A stretch of 64,000 nt of DNA from Rufibacter sediminis. GTDB taxonomy: Bacteria > Bacteroidota > Bacteroidia > Cytophagales > Hymenobacteraceae. The notes under the pieces are model-generated. The model ran no database searches, was not told the origin of the DNA, and saw nothing but the letters and a program-made list of their open reading frames with translations. The position numbers were made by a program, and so were the translations under genes. The stretch is from contig NZ_JACOAF010000031.1 of NCBI RefSeq assembly GCF_014269285.1, positions 124,001-188,000 on the forward strand. Reading direction: 5' to 3'. Positions 32,685-42,098 of this stretch are shown here, in pieces (position 1 is the first letter of the stretch; each line of letters begins with the position of its first letter).

Positions 32685-33593
32685 ATGAAGTGTCTTTTCT
32701 CTGTTCTGCTGCTCTGCCTTTTCTTCTCCCTGCATCCGCTACGGGCCCAAACGCCAGCCCCCAAGCTGATCACCTGGCAAGACCTGACGCAGCTTCCCAC
32801 GCCGGCCACCGGCACCCGGATTGCCTATGGCCCCGACTCCCTGCAGTTTGGGGAGCTGCGGGTGCCGTCCGGCAAAGGGCCGTTCCCGGTGGTGGTGGTG
32901 ATCCACGGCGGCTGCTGGCTGAACCAATTCAACTACCAATACATGAACCACCTGAGCGCGGCCCTGACCCAGCAAGGCTACGCCACCTGGAACATTGAGT
33001 TTCGGCGCGTGGGCGATGTGGGCGGCGGTTACCCCGGCACGTTCCTGGATGTGGCCCGAGCCGTGGATTATGTGCGCGACCTGGCCAGGAACTACCCCGT
33101 TTCAGGCAAAGAGGTAATGGTGATGGGCCACTCCGCCGGCGGGCATCTGGCGCTCTGGGCCGCCGGCCGAAAAGAGGTACCCAAGACGAGTCCGCTGTAC
33201 ACTAAAAACCCATTGAAAGTGAAAGGCGTGGTTTCCTTGGCCGGCATCCCAGATCTGGCCACCTACAGCACCCAGAAAGGAAGTTGCAACACCGCTGTGG
33301 AAAAATTGCTGGGCGGTTCGCCCACGGCGGTGCCCGAGCGCTACGCCGCTGCTACGCCTTCGTCTCGCTTGACCTTGAAAGTGCCCGTCCGGATGGTGCA
33401 GGGAGCCCGCGACCCGATTGTGCCCGTGAGCCAGGCCCTGAATTTCGTGCAGCAGGCCGCGGGACAGAAAAACAAGGCGAAGGTAGTGCTGCTACCCGAT
33501 GCCGGCCATTTCGACTTGGTAGCGCCTACTTCCCCGGTTTGGCCCACAATTGTGGAAACCGTGCAGGAAATGCTGAAGAAACTGAAACGGTAG
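32685..33593 (+). CDS. Secreted alpha/beta hydrolase, BD-FAE/esterase-like
   Basis: From the ATG at 32685 the protein is 302 aa with a signal peptide (MKCLFSVLLLCLFFSLHPLRAQ). An upstream in-frame ATG at 32604 would translate the palindromic repeat, so it was rejected. The hydrolase core has the oxyanion VVVIHGGCWLNQFNY, the nucleophile VMGHSAGGHLALWA, the acid VQGARDPIVPV and the His in LPDAGHFDLV. The HGGxW form is that of BD-FAE-like esterases and kynurenine-formamidase-like hydrolases. The substrate is unknown. Confidence 0.88.
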   Translation: MKCLFSVLLLCLFFSLHPLRAQTPAPKLITWQDLTQLPTPATGTRIAYGPDSLQFGELRVPSGKGPFPVVVVIHGGCWLNQFNYQYMNHLSAALTQQGYATWNIEFRRVGDVGGGYPGTFLDVARAVDYVRDLARNYPVSGKEVMVMGHSAGGHLALWAAGRKEVPKTSPLYTKNPLKVKGVVSLAGIPDLATYSTQKGSCNTAVEKLLGGSPTAVPERYAAATPSSRLTLKVPVRMVQGARDPIVPVSQALNFVQQAAGQKNKAKVVLLPDAGHFDLVAPTSPVWPTIVETVQEMLKKLKR

Positions 33594-33906
33594 GGCGACA
33601 GACCCGGAATGCCGCGCCTCAGGCGATCAACGTCTGGAAGTTGAAAACTTGAGATCCTGGTAAGTACAAATCGGAAACCTGAGCCTACTTATATGGAGTC
33701 ATCCTAAAAGGATCTGGTGGGAGAGCCAGAAAGTCTTTTGAGTAACGTCATTGCCGTTCACCCCCGAGATTTTCCCAGATGACAGCGTAAAAGATGAGAA
33801 CATCATTTCAGGTTTGTACTTACATCCCTTTTTGCGCCTGTTTTTACCAAAAGAGCCCGAAAACGCAGGTTTCCGGGCTCTTGTCTTGAAGGGAGGTTGG
33901 CTTTGG
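33594..33906. other. 313-bp convergent gap
   Basis: No gene is visible. A short piece at 33628-33655 (GGAAGTTGAAAACTTGAG) resembles part of the three-hairpin element found at 42.1 and 58.9 kb. A terminator lies at its right end. Confidence 0.5.
33832..33881 (-). terminator. YceI-gene terminator sharing a GTTTT-family arm
   Basis: AGAGCCCG (33852-33859) pairs with CGGGCTCT (33874-33881); read on the minus strand it runs into TTTTGG. Its left arm is also the right arm of a family copy, GCGCCTGTTTTTACC, AAAAGAGCCCGAAAACGC. Confidence 0.75.
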
Positions 33907-34614
33907 TTATTGCGCAGAAGCGGTGGCTGCGCCGTCTTGTCTTTTCGCTTCCAGGTCCAGTTCTATGTTCACAGTCTCGGAGATGAACTTGTCGCCCAGG
34001 GTTTTGTCGTTGCCGTAGTTCATCTGCCACTGGCGGCGGTCAATGTTGAAGTTGGCTTCGGCTTCCAGAGCGTTATCGTCCAGTTCAATGCGAGCCGGGA
34101 ACGTGATGTTCTTGGTCACGCCTTTCAGGGTGAAGTTACCGCTCACGCTGAAGTTCGCGCCCGCCACCAGCGAGGTGTCTTTCCCGTCAGATTTGTACGG
34201 CTCTACCTTGGTGATCTCAAAGGTGGCCGTGCCGAATTTCTCCACGTCAAAGAAGTCGCCGCTCAGCAGGTGGGGTTTCAGTTTGGTCTGGAACATCTCT
34301 TCCTGCTCTTTCAGCTTCAGCGATTTGATGTTGATGGTAAACTGCCCCCCGGTGATCTGCTCGTTCGCCACTGATACGGTGCCCGATGACATCTGGAAGG
34401 TGCCCGGGTGGTTTTTGCCCACGCCGTTGCCGGTGAACTGCACCACCGAGGCGGCCGTGTCTACCACAAAGGTCTGGCCCGAGGCGCTGGCGGCGGCCTT
34501 TTCATCGGTGATGGTGGCCTGATCGCCTTCTTTGGGAGCCTCGTTGCAGGAAGCGAAGGCCAGACCCGCTACTAAAGCCAGGCCAGCCGATTGGAGGGTG
34601 AATCTTTTTTTCAT
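33907..34614 (-). CDS. YceI family lipoprotein
   Basis: The 235-aa protein has a lipobox (LAFASC, Cys23), a 25-residue Lys/Ala/Ser linker, then a YceI lipocalin-like barrel: FVVDTAASVVQFTGNGVGKNHPGTFQMSSGTV, HLLSGDFFDVEKFGTATFEITKV, FSVSGNFTLKGVTKNITFPARIE and LGDKFISETVNIELDL. YceI proteins bind isoprenoid or other long lipids in the periplasm. An 18-bp perfect palindrome just upstream suggests control by a dimeric repressor. Confidence 0.95.
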   Translation of the reverse strand: MKKRFTLQSAGLALVAGLAFASCNEAPKEGDQATITDEKAAASASGQTFVVDTAASVVQFTGNGVGKNHPGTFQMSSGTVSVANEQITGGQFTINIKSLKLKEQEEMFQTKLKPHLLSGDFFDVEKFGTATFEITKVEPYKSDGKDTSLVAGANFSVSGNFTLKGVTKNITFPARIELDDNALEAEANFNIDRRQWQMNYGNDKTLGDKFISETVNIELDLEAKRQDGAATASAQ

Positions 34615-34632
34615 AGTCGTAAATTGCTTTCG

Positions 34633-34650
34633 TTTATGTAGCTACATAAA
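34633..34650. promoter_or_regulatory. Perfect 18-bp palindrome upstream of the YceI gene
   Basis: TTTATGTAGCTACATAAA, without any spacer, 19-36 bases before the start codon. The position and perfect dyad symmetry suggest an operator of a MarR/TetR-type regulator. No such regulator is adjacent. Confidence 0.55.
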
Positions 34651-34775
34651 GTACACTCTCAACGAGGAAAATCCGTATTTGTTCTATTTGTCGGGGTTAC
34701 TACCTAAACCAGAGGCGAGTAGCGCTAGCAGAAACCCGGTCCTCCTCCGGCTTTGGCAAGAACGTGCCGCCCCGG

Positions 34776-37376
34776 TTACTTCGCCTGCTGCACCAGTTTC
34801 TCGGCCCGGAACACGCCATCGGCGGCTTGCAGAATCTTGCCTTTCAGTTTAGGGTTGTATTCTGGATTTGCCTCTAAAAACGTGCGCACCGTAGCCGCTG
34901 CCGCCGCGCTCTGGTACGATCCAAACGTGGCGGAAAGCCAGGAGGCCGGGAAGAAGATGTCACCGGTGAGCTGGATCTCGGCCAGCAGCTCCAGGCTCTC
35001 CTTCAGGTATTTCTCTGAGGTAGCCGCCCGCAGCGGGTGGTGCAGATACCCCAACGCCGATAGCACCCAGGACTCCACCTCGCGGTTTTCTTCTTTTTTC
35101 AGGGAGGCGAAGAAGGCATCGCGTTCCTTTGCGTCGCCAGACAATGCTGGCAACATGAACTGCAGCCGTTTCTTACGGTCTGGGTTAGGGATACGCGCCA
35201 TCTGCCGAGCTAGAATTTGCGGACTGTTCTGGTAATCGCGCACGGCTAAAGCTAAGGCCAGGGAGGTGTAATCATCTTCAGACAGCTTGATTCCGGCGGG
35301 GGCCTGTTCTTTCTCCCAGATCTGGTACAGACGGTTCTGCGCGGCGGCACTTAAAGCAATGCTCTGGTACGTCTTAAACAGCAGTTTCTTTACGTTGCCC
35401 GCGGTGGCGCGCTCCATAGCCGTCCAGAGTTCCTGCTCCAGTTGCGGCGCCAGGACCGGACGTTGGGCAGCCGGTAGGAAACGCCAGAAAATGTCACTCA
35501 GTTGGCCGGTGATCAGCTTCACGTTAAGTTCTTCGGTCTCCCGGGAAAGGCCGCTGCGGTAGAAGTCCAGCAGTTGCTGCGGAGAGACGCTGCGGCCGTT
35601 CTGCATGTTCTCGTACAAGTTAATGTAAGCCGATGCCCGCGCGACCGGGTTCTTCAGTCCGTACAATCCGCTAAGCATCTGCGCATCTACCGGAAACACG
35701 CCGTAACCCTGGCCCGTGACGTCAAACAGCACAAACTGCGGCTTCTCTTGCCCTACCGCCTGGGGCAGGGTAACTTCGGCCTGGTTCATGTTCACGGTCA
35801 GCTCCTGAATGCGATTTGGGTACACCAAGGCAATCTCAAAAGACTGCGGCCAGAAACGAGTGGAGCCGTCTTCGCCTTTCTGCCGGAGGGTCAGTTCAGA
35901 AATGGCATTGTTTTCAAATTTGAGGCTATAATCAAACTGCGGACGGCCCGGCTCGTTCACCCACACCTGGTTCCAGGCCTGTAGATCGGCGGGAGTGAGG
36001 TCATCCAGAATTTTGATGAGATCAGGCCAGGTGGCGTTACCGTAGGCGTATTGCTTGAGGTACTGCTGCAGCCCTTTCCGGAACGCTTCTTCGCCCATGA
36101 GCCGTTCCAGCTGGCGCATCATCACGGGAGCCTTGTGGTAAATGATGTTGCCGTACATAGAGCCCGCGTCTTGCAGGTTGTCCAGCTGCTGCCGGATGGG
36201 GTTGGCCCCGGCGGTGCGGTCTACGCCATAGGCGGCGGGCAAATGATCCACCACAAACTTGAGGTCATAGTTGGAGTTGGCCACGGCTACCTGCGTGATT
36301 TTATCGGCCATGAAATTGGCGAAGACTTCCTTCATCCAGACATCGTTGAACCACTCCATGGTCACCAGATCGCCAAACCACATGTGCGCGGTCTCGTGGG
36401 AGATCAGGCTGGAGCGGGAGATCTTCTGGTCCTGGGTGGCGCCCTCGTCCAGAAACAGCGTGGAGGCCTTGTACTGGATCGCGCCCACGTGCTCCATGCC
36501 GCCGTACTGGAAATCGGGGATGGACACGAAGTCGAACTTCTGGAACGGGTACTTGAGGCCGGTGTACTGCTCCATGAACTGCAGCGCATCAGCGTGAATC
36601 TGGAAAATGGGCGCTACACTCTGCGCCAGCTTTTCTTTGTCGGTCTCGCGGTGCAGGAAGTGCATGGTGCGGCCGTTGGCGGTTTGGGCAAGATGGTCAA
36701 ATTTGCCGGCCGCAAACGAGAACAGGTACGTGGGAATCAGGTCTGATTTCTGGAAACGGTAGGTCTTCTGCCCCGCGGTCAGCACTGAGTCCTGCAAGGG
36801 CGCGTTGGCGATGGCTTTCCAATCCTCCGGAATCGTCAACGTGAGGGTAAAGGTGGCTTTCAGGCTGGGCTGGTCAAAGCAGGGGAACACGGTGCGGGCG
36901 CGGTCGGGCACCAGCAGCGTGTAGAGGAAATCCTGTTGCCGGTTCAAGGACAGGTTGCCCGCAATAAAGTCAATCTCCACCCGGTTCTCGCCTTTCTTCA
37001 GGTACTGCGCCGGAATAATCAGGTGTTCCTGGGTGTGCTCAACGGGCACTGCCTGCTGATTCACTTTGACCTGCCTGAGTTTGTCTGCGCTTTCCTTGAA
37101 ATCGAGCTGCACCGGCTGCCCCGTGCTTTTCAGGTGGAAAGAAATGACCTCCGAGGCTTGGACTGGTTCATCTTTCCGGGCCGGAAGGATCAGGTGCAGG
37201 TCGTACCCGATCTGGCTGAGCTGGGCGATCCTGAAATCGGCGAGCGACTTGGAGACCCCGGGCACCACGGGAATAGAACGGAAGGAAGAGGGCCCGTGTC
37301 TGGTGCAGGCAAGTGACGTGCCCAGCGAGAGGAGGAGAAGGCCTTTTTTGAGAGGCTGAAAGCGCTTGTTTTTCAT
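34776..37376 (-). CDS. M1 family aminopeptidase, lipoprotein (aminopeptidase N type)
   Basis: The 866-aa zinc aminopeptidase has a lipoprotein signal (LLLSLGTSLAC, Cys24), an N-terminal beta domain, the exopeptidase motif FQYGGMEHVGA (GAMEN equivalent), and the zinc site LISHETAHMWFGD near residue 325 with the third ligand Glu in MKEVFANFMAD. A long helical ERAP1-like C-terminal region follows. It should trim N-terminal residues from peptides at the cell envelope. Confidence 0.95.
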   Translation of the reverse strand: MKNKRFQPLKKGLLLLSLGTSLACTRHGPSSFRSIPVVPGVSKSLADFRIAQLSQIGYDLHLILPARKDEPVQASEVISFHLKSTGQPVQLDFKESADKLRQVKVNQQAVPVEHTQEHLIIPAQYLKKGENRVEIDFIAGNLSLNRQQDFLYTLLVPDRARTVFPCFDQPSLKATFTLTLTIPEDWKAIANAPLQDSVLTAGQKTYRFQKSDLIPTYLFSFAAGKFDHLAQTANGRTMHFLHRETDKEKLAQSVAPIFQIHADALQFMEQYTGLKYPFQKFDFVSIPDFQYGGMEHVGAIQYKASTLFLDEGATQDQKISRSSLISHETAHMWFGDLVTMEWFNDVWMKEVFANFMADKITQVAVANSNYDLKFVVDHLPAAYGVDRTAGANPIRQQLDNLQDAGSMYGNIIYHKAPVMMRQLERLMGEEAFRKGLQQYLKQYAYGNATWPDLIKILDDLTPADLQAWNQVWVNEPGRPQFDYSLKFENNAISELTLRQKGEDGSTRFWPQSFEIALVYPNRIQELTVNMNQAEVTLPQAVGQEKPQFVLFDVTGQGYGVFPVDAQMLSGLYGLKNPVARASAYINLYENMQNGRSVSPQQLLDFYRSGLSRETEELNVKLITGQLSDIFWRFLPAAQRPVLAPQLEQELWTAMERATAGNVKKLLFKTYQSIALSAAAQNRLYQIWEKEQAPAGIKLSEDDYTSLALALAVRDYQNSPQILARQMARIPNPDRKKRLQFMLPALSGDAKERDAFFASLKKEENREVESWVLSALGYLHHPLRAATSEKYLKESLELLAEIQLTGDIFFPASWLSATFGSYQSAAAAATVRTFLEANPEYNPKLKGKILQAADGVFRAEKLVQQAK

Positions 37377-37554
37377 TCTGGGTAAAATTACAAATCCTAC
37401 GCTTTTCTACCCTAGTTTTCAGAGGTTTTGTATTCTGGTGATAATCGTTTTTTATCTTATTTTCCTAAAAAACGTCCAAAAAATATTATTGGTATGAAGC
37501 TTGCATAAAAATGTAAAAATTTTGCTTTACTTCGTAAGTAAGAAAACATAAGAG

Positions 37555-38103
37555 ATGAACAAAGTAGTACAAAAAGTAGTGGTGGCATCCACTAACCCTG
37601 TAAAAGTTGAAGCAGCGCTGAGTGGTTTACAGGCCATGTTTCCCCAACATGAATTTCAAGTTGAGCCCATCTCGGTTCCGTCTGGCGTGGCAGACCAGCC
37701 CATGTCTGATACCGAAACCCTGACCGGTGCTTTCAACCGCATGTGCAATGCCTTTGATGCACATCCGCAGGCCGATTTCTGGGTAGGCATTGAAGGCGGT
37801 GTGCAGGCCCTGCACCAGGAGCTGGCGGCTTTCGCCTGGATTGTGGTTCGTGCGCAAGGATTGGTAGGGAAGGCCCGTTCCGGGATGTTCTTCTTGCCGC
37901 CCGCCGTGGCAAATCTGGTGCACCAGGGCGTGGAACTGGGCGAGGCCGATGACCGGGTGTTCGGGCAGGCCAACTCCAAGCAGAACGGCGGTGCCATCGG
38001 GATTCTGACCGACAACGTGGTAGACCGGAAATCGCTCTACGAGCAAACCATGAAACTGGCCCTGGTGCCTTTTAAAAACGAAACCCTTTATATCCAAGAT
38101 TAG
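37555..38103 (+). CDS. yjjX: Inosine/xanthosine triphosphatase, DUF84/YjjX family
   Basis: The 182-aa protein matches YjjX: VVVASTNPVKVEAALSGL, the conserved SVPSGVADQPMSDTETLTGAFNRM, WVGIEGGV and DRVFGQANSKQNGGAIGILTDN. YjjX hydrolyses non-canonical purine NTPs such as ITP and XTP, limiting their incorporation into RNA and DNA. It is divergent from the M1 gene across an AT-rich 178-bp region and stands before the pxp operon, separated from it by a palindromic repeat. Confidence 0.93.
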   Translation: MNKVVQKVVVASTNPVKVEAALSGLQAMFPQHEFQVEPISVPSGVADQPMSDTETLTGAFNRMCNAFDAHPQADFWVGIEGGVQALHQELAAFAWIVVRAQGLVGKARSGMFFLPPAVANLVHQGVELGEADDRVFGQANSKQNGGAIGILTDNVVDRKSLYEQTMKLALVPFKNETLYIQD

Positions 38104-38132
38104 ATAGAAACAGCTTTACCCCAACCGCAGTA

Positions 38133-38172
38133 GCGTTTTCCGCGTCTTTTCCGGAAAACAGCCCGTAAACAG
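38133..38172. repeat. GTTTT palindrome family copy between yjjX and pxpB
   Basis: GCGTTTTCCGCGTCTTTTCC then GGAAAACAGCCCGTAAACAG. Mainly the T/A runs pair. It is the only thing between yjjX and the pxp operon. Confidence 0.6.
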
Positions 38173-38183
38173 ACCCCTCCACC

Positions 38184-38915
38184 ATGCCCTTTCAGCTATC
38201 CTCCGTCCGGATGTTTCCTCTGGGAGACGCGGCCCTTGTGCTGCAACTGGGCGATGAGATAGCCGTTGAGACCCATCATCAGGTAAAAGCCGTCGCGCAG
38301 TTCCTGGACCAGCATCCGTTTCCTGGTCTGGTGGAGTACGTGCCGGCTTTTACCACCGTGACGGTGTACTATGATCCCTGGCTCGTCAGCGATTGGGGCC
38401 GATTAGACGCGTACGCCGCGGTGGAAACGCACCTGCGGCAGATGCTGGCACAACTGGAAACCGCGCCGGCCGCCGCCCAAGCGTCTGTCAAAGAGATTCC
38501 GGTGGTGTACGGCGGCGCATTTGGCCCTGATCTGGAGCTGGTGGCGCAACACACGGGCCTCCGGGCCGAGGAAGTCATCGCGCTCCATTCCCAGGCCGAG
38601 TACCTGGTGTACATGATCGGGTTTGCGCCCGGTTTCCCGTATCTGGGCGGCATGAACCCGCGTCTGGCCGCGCCCCGCAAGCAGGTGCCCCGGGCGGTCA
38701 TTCCCGCCGGTTCCGTGGGCATTGCCGGTTTGCAAACCGGTGTGTACCCCCTGGAAACCCCCGGCGGTTGGCAACTGATTGGCCGCACGCCGCTCTCCCT
38801 GTTTGATCCTGCCCGCGCTTCGCCCAGTTTACTGGAGATGGGCGATGTGGTGCGTTTTGTGCCCGTTTCCGAGAAAGAGTACCTAAACTGGAAGGAGCGC
38901 CCGCATGAGCATTAA
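38184..38915 (+). CDS. pxpB: 5-oxoprolinase subunit B (KipI-like)
   Basis: PxpB is part of the ATP-dependent 5-oxoprolinase PxpABC, which opens 5-oxoproline to glutamate. The 243-aa sequence shows MFPLGDAALVLQLGDEI, PVVYGGAFGPDLELVA, YLVYMIGFAPGFPYLGGM, PRAVIPAGSVGIAGLQTGVYPLETPGGWQLIGRT and LLEMGDVVRFVPV, all typical of KipI/PxpB (CT_C_D domain). It overlaps pxpC by 11 bases, so the two are translationally coupled. Confidence 0.96.
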   Translation: MPFQLSSVRMFPLGDAALVLQLGDEIAVETHHQVKAVAQFLDQHPFPGLVEYVPAFTTVTVYYDPWLVSDWGRLDAYAAVETHLRQMLAQLETAPAAAQASVKEIPVVYGGAFGPDLELVAQHTGLRAEEVIALHSQAEYLVYMIGFAPGFPYLGGMNPRLAAPRKQVPRAVIPAGSVGIAGLQTGVYPLETPGGWQLIGRTPLSLFDPARASPSLLEMGDVVRFVPVSEKEYLNWKERPHEH

Positions 38916-39906
38916 GGTAGAGAAAGCGGGGCTGTTCACCACAGTGCAGGATCTGGGCCGCTTCGGGTTTCAGAAACAAGGCATGGTGGTGAGCGGTGCC
39001 ATGGATGCGTATGCCCTCCGTTTGGCCAATCTTTTGGTCAACAATCCGCAGAATACCGCCGCCCTGGAAATCACGCTGGCCGGACCCTGTCTGCTTTTTC
39101 AGGAAGATTGCCTGATTGCCTTGGCCGGAGCCGATCTGTCCCCTTCCCTGAACGGAATCTCCGTGCCTATCCACCGGGTCATCTATGTGCAGAAAGGAGC
39201 CTTGCTGGCGTTTGGTGCCCCGGCGCTGGGCTGCCGAGCGTACCTGTCCGTAGCTGGTGGTTTTGACGTGCCTCTGGTGATGGGCAGCGCGGCAACGTAC
39301 GCGCGCGCCGGGCTGGGAGGCTGGCAAGGCCGGGCGCTGCAGAAAGGAGACGTTCTGCCGATGAAGTCCCTCGTCTCAGAGCAGGTATCCGCGTGGAGCG
39401 GGAAAAGTAAACCAGAGGAGCTTTTTTCTGTAGCTAGCTGGGGCATCGCGGCGGATTTGCTGTCGGCGTATACTGATGCTCCCACGGTGCGCGTTTTGCC
39501 GGGACCGGAATATGACCTGTTTTCCGAAAACGCGCAGGAAACCTTCTGGCAAGGCGAGTTCAAAATAGCCACGGCCTCAGACCGGATGGGCTTCCGCCTG
39601 GAAGGGCCTCCTCTGGAACTGAAGGAACCGGTGGAGTTGCTTTCCAGCGCGGTCACTTTTGGCACGGTGCAGGTGACTCCCAACGGAAATCCTATTATCT
39701 TACTGGCCGAACACCAAACCACGGGTGGTTATCCGCGCATAGGGCAGGTGATTTCTGCTGATTTGCCGGTGCTGGCGCAGGTGCGGCCCGGGCAGTGCGT
39801 TCGGTTCCGGGAGGTTTCCCTGGCCGAGGCGCACGCCCTCTATTATCAGCAGGAACGCACCCTGGAGCACTTGAGTCGGGCCATCCATCTTCAATCCAAA
39901 AGATGA
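38905..39906 (+). CDS. pxpC: 5-oxoprolinase subunit C (biotin-dependent carboxyltransferase-like)
   Basis: The 333-aa protein is the KipA/PxpC (CT_A_B) partner: [76 protein letters not shown] and [26 protein letters not shown]. It overlaps pxpB at its start and pxpA by four bases (ATGA) at its end, as expected for one operon making one complex. Confidence 0.96.
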   Translation: MSIKVEKAGLFTTVQDLGRFGFQKQGMVVSGAMDAYALRLANLLVNNPQNTAALEITLAGPCLLFQEDCLIALAGADLSPSLNGISVPIHRVIYVQKGALLAFGAPALGCRAYLSVAGGFDVPLVMGSAATYARAGLGGWQGRALQKGDVLPMKSLVSEQVSAWSGKSKPEELFSVASWGIAADLLSAYTDAPTVRVLPGPEYDLFSENAQETFWQGEFKIATASDRMGFRLEGPPLELKEPVELLSSAVTFGTVQVTPNGNPIILLAEHQTTGGYPRIGQVISADLPVLAQVRPGQCVRFREVSLAEAHALYYQQERTLEHLSRAIHLQSKR

Positions 39907-40673
39907 CGAACACCTTGACCGTTGATGTAAACTGTGATGTAGGCGAAAGCTTTGGCGCGTACCGCCTGGGCCATGACGAGGCCCTGCTGCCTCTGGTGAC
40001 CTCGGCCAACATCGCCTGCGGGTTCCATGCCGGTGACCCTTCGGTGATGAAGAAGACCGTGCGGCTGGCCCTGCAGAACGGAGTGGCACTGGGTGCGCAT
40101 CCGGGGTTTCAGGATCTGGTTGGTTTCGGGCGGCGAGACCTGGCCGTTTCTCCCGAGGAGGCCTTCAACCTGACCGTTTACCAGATAGGCGCGCTCACGG
40201 CGTTCATCACCGCCGAGGGCGGCGTGTTGCACCACGTAAAACCGCACGGCGCGCTCTACAACATGGCCGCCGTGAACCCCGCTCTGGCCGAGGCCCTCGC
40301 CGAAGCCGTCTACAAAGTCAATCCCGAGGCGGTTCTGTACGGCCTGGCCGGAAGTGCCCTGGTGCAGGCCGGCGAGAAACTGGGCCTGAAAACCGCCCAT
40401 GAAGTATTCGCGGATAGAACGTACCAGGAAAACGGCACCCTCACTTCCAGAAGACAACCCAACGCCCTCATCACTGATCCGCACGAGGCCGTGCAGCAGG
40501 TGGTGCGCATGGTCAAAGAAGGAAAAGTGCGCTCGCAGCAGGGCGTAGACGTCCCCATTAAAGCAGATACCATTTGTCTGCACGGCGATGGGACCCATGC
40601 GGTGGAGTTTGCCCAGCTCATCCGCCGGAGACTGACCGAGGAGAACGTGTCGCTTCAGCCGTTTTCGTGTTAG
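39903..40673 (+). CDS. pxpA: 5-oxoprolinase subunit A (LamB/YcsF family)
   Basis: The 256-aa PxpA has [93 protein letters not shown] and [11 protein letters not shown]. The start is the ATG inside the ATGA overlap with pxpC, not an ATG 108 bases upstream that would run across pxpC in another frame. Together with pxpB and pxpC it salvages pyroglutamate. Confidence 0.96.
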   Translation: MTNTLTVDVNCDVGESFGAYRLGHDEALLPLVTSANIACGFHAGDPSVMKKTVRLALQNGVALGAHPGFQDLVGFGRRDLAVSPEEAFNLTVYQIGALTAFITAEGGVLHHVKPHGALYNMAAVNPALAEALAEAVYKVNPEAVLYGLAGSALVQAGEKLGLKTAHEVFADRTYQENGTLTSRRQPNALITDPHEAVQQVVRMVKEGKVRSQQGVDVPIKADTICLHGDGTHAVEFAQLIRRRLTEENVSLQPFSC

Positions 40674-40677
40674 TTTT

Positions 40678-41868
40678 ATGAAACGACCCCAAAACTGGAG
40701 CGTGCTGCTGGGCGCCGCTTTCCTGATGGCCACCTCGGCCGTAGGCCCCGGCTTTTTAACCCAAACCACCGTCTTCACGCAGAGCCTGGGCGCCAGCTTC
40801 GGGTTTGTGATTCTGCTTTCCATTCTGCTGGATATTGGCGTGCAGCTCAACGTCTGGCGCGTGATTGCCATCTCCGAAAAACGGGCGCAGGACATTGCCA
40901 ATGCCGTGTTGCCGGCCTTGGGCGCGTTCATTGCGTTTCTGATTGTGCTGGGCGGTTTCGCCTTCAACATCGGGAACGTGGGCGGGGCCGGCTTAGGGCT
41001 GAATGTGCTGACCGGTTTATCCGTGGAGGCAGGCGCGGTCATCTCCGCCGCCGTTGCCATCGGGATTTTCCTGGTGCGCGAGGCCGGCAAACTCATGGAC
41101 CGTTTCGCGCAGCTGCTGGGAGCCTTGATGATCGGGTTGATTGTGTACGTGGCCTGGGTTTCCTCGCCGCCGCTAACCGAGGCCGCTATCCGGACGTTTG
41201 CCCCAGCGCAGATCAGTTTCACGGCCATCATCACGCTGGTGGGCGGCACGGTGGGCGGTTACATCACCTTCGCGGGCGGGCACCGGTTGCTGGATGCGGG
41301 CGTGAAAGGCAAGGAAGCCTTGGGTCAGGTGACCACCAGCGCGGTGTCAGGTATTTCGCTGGCCTCCGTGATTAGGGTGCTGCTGTTTCTGGCAACCTTG
41401 GGCGTGCTGCAGCAGGGAAAGGTGCTGAACCCGGAGAATCCGCCGGCCTCGGTGTTTGAGCTGGCCGCGGGCACGTTTGGGTACAAGCTGTTCGGGGTGA
41501 TGATGCTGGCGGCGGCCGTTACTTCGGTGGTGGGCTCGGCGTACACGTCGGTTTCCTTTATCAAGTCGTTTCATCCGCGCATCGCGCAAAACGAGAACTG
41601 GTTTATCATCGGGTTCATCTTTATTTCCACGGTCATTTTCGTGTTCATCGGGAAGCCGGTGGCGTTGCTGGTGTGGGCGGGGCTGCTGAATGGCTTCGTG
41701 CTGCCCGTGACGCTGGGCACCATGCTCATCGCGGCGCATAAGAAAAGCCTGATGGGGACGTACCGCCACCCGTGGCTCTTGACGCTGTTCGGGGTCCTGG
41801 TGGTGCTCCTGATGACCTGGATGGCCGGGGCCACGCTGTGGCAGCAAGTGAACGGTCTGTTGGCATAA
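40678..41868 (+). CDS. NRAMP-related transporter of the pxp operon, without the metal-binding motif
   Basis: The 396-aa integral membrane protein has about 11 helices and starts 4 bases after pxpA, so it belongs to the operon. It aligns by pattern with YcsG-type NRAMP relatives encoded next to pxp/kip genes in Bacillus. In true NRAMP metal transporters helix 1 carries DPGN; here it reads AVGPGFLTQT (Gly23, Pro24, Gly25, Phe26), lacking both metal ligands. The helix-6 region reads GGYITFAGGHRLLD rather than a MPH motif. It is therefore more likely an importer of 5-oxoproline or a similar organic acid than of a divalent metal. This is inference. Confidence 0.85.
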   Translation: MKRPQNWSVLLGAAFLMATSAVGPGFLTQTTVFTQSLGASFGFVILLSILLDIGVQLNVWRVIAISEKRAQDIANAVLPALGAFIAFLIVLGGFAFNIGNVGGAGLGLNVLTGLSVEAGAVISAAVAIGIFLVREAGKLMDRFAQLLGALMIGLIVYVAWVSSPPLTEAAIRTFAPAQISFTAIITLVGGTVGGYITFAGGHRLLDAGVKGKEALGQVTTSAVSGISLASVIRVLLFLATLGVLQQGKVLNPENPPASVFELAAGTFGYKLFGVMMLAAAVTSVVGSAYTSVSFIKSFHPRIAQNENWFIIGFIFISTVIFVFIGKPVALLVWAGLLNGFVLPVTLGTMLIAAHKKSLMGTYRHPWLLTLFGVLVVLLMTWMAGATLWQQVNGLLA

Positions 41869-41873
41869 ACGGA

Positions 41874-41923
41874 GTTTTCTGTTTCGGGGCTCTTTTCCGG
41901 AAAACGGGCCCAAAACAGAAAAC
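41874..41923. repeat. GTTTT palindrome family hairpin after the pxp operon
   Basis: GTTTTCTGTTTCGGGGCTC then GGGCCCAAAACAGAAAAC. The outer 11 bases pair almost perfectly and GGGC/GCCC pair inside. It begins five bases past the operon's last stop. Confidence 0.75.
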
Positions 41924-41937
41924 GCCGTTTAAAACGA

Positions 41938-41974
41938 AAAGGCGTTTCCGGGGCTTTTCCCGAAAACGCCTTTA
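41938..41974. repeat. GTTTT palindrome family, second copy in tandem
   Basis: AAAGGCGTTTCCGGGGCTTTT then CCCGAAAACGCCTTT. AAAGGCGTTT pairs with AAACGCCTTT. It follows the previous hairpin by 14 bases. Confidence 0.7.
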
Positions 41975-42098
41975 AAATGATGGTTCAAATGTGGTAAACT
42001 GGTCTCCTGGAGAAGTAACCTGCCAGAAAAGCGGGTACTCAGAAATTAGCCGGGAAGCTTACCTGTTCCATCTGAATAGATCACCTATTTGTTCTGCA

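Noticed and set aside
39891-41249. 452-codon minus-strand frame opposite pxpA and the transporter
   Set aside because: It runs opposite two well-recognised genes of a coupled operon and has no family features. It is open because of GC-rich codon usage.
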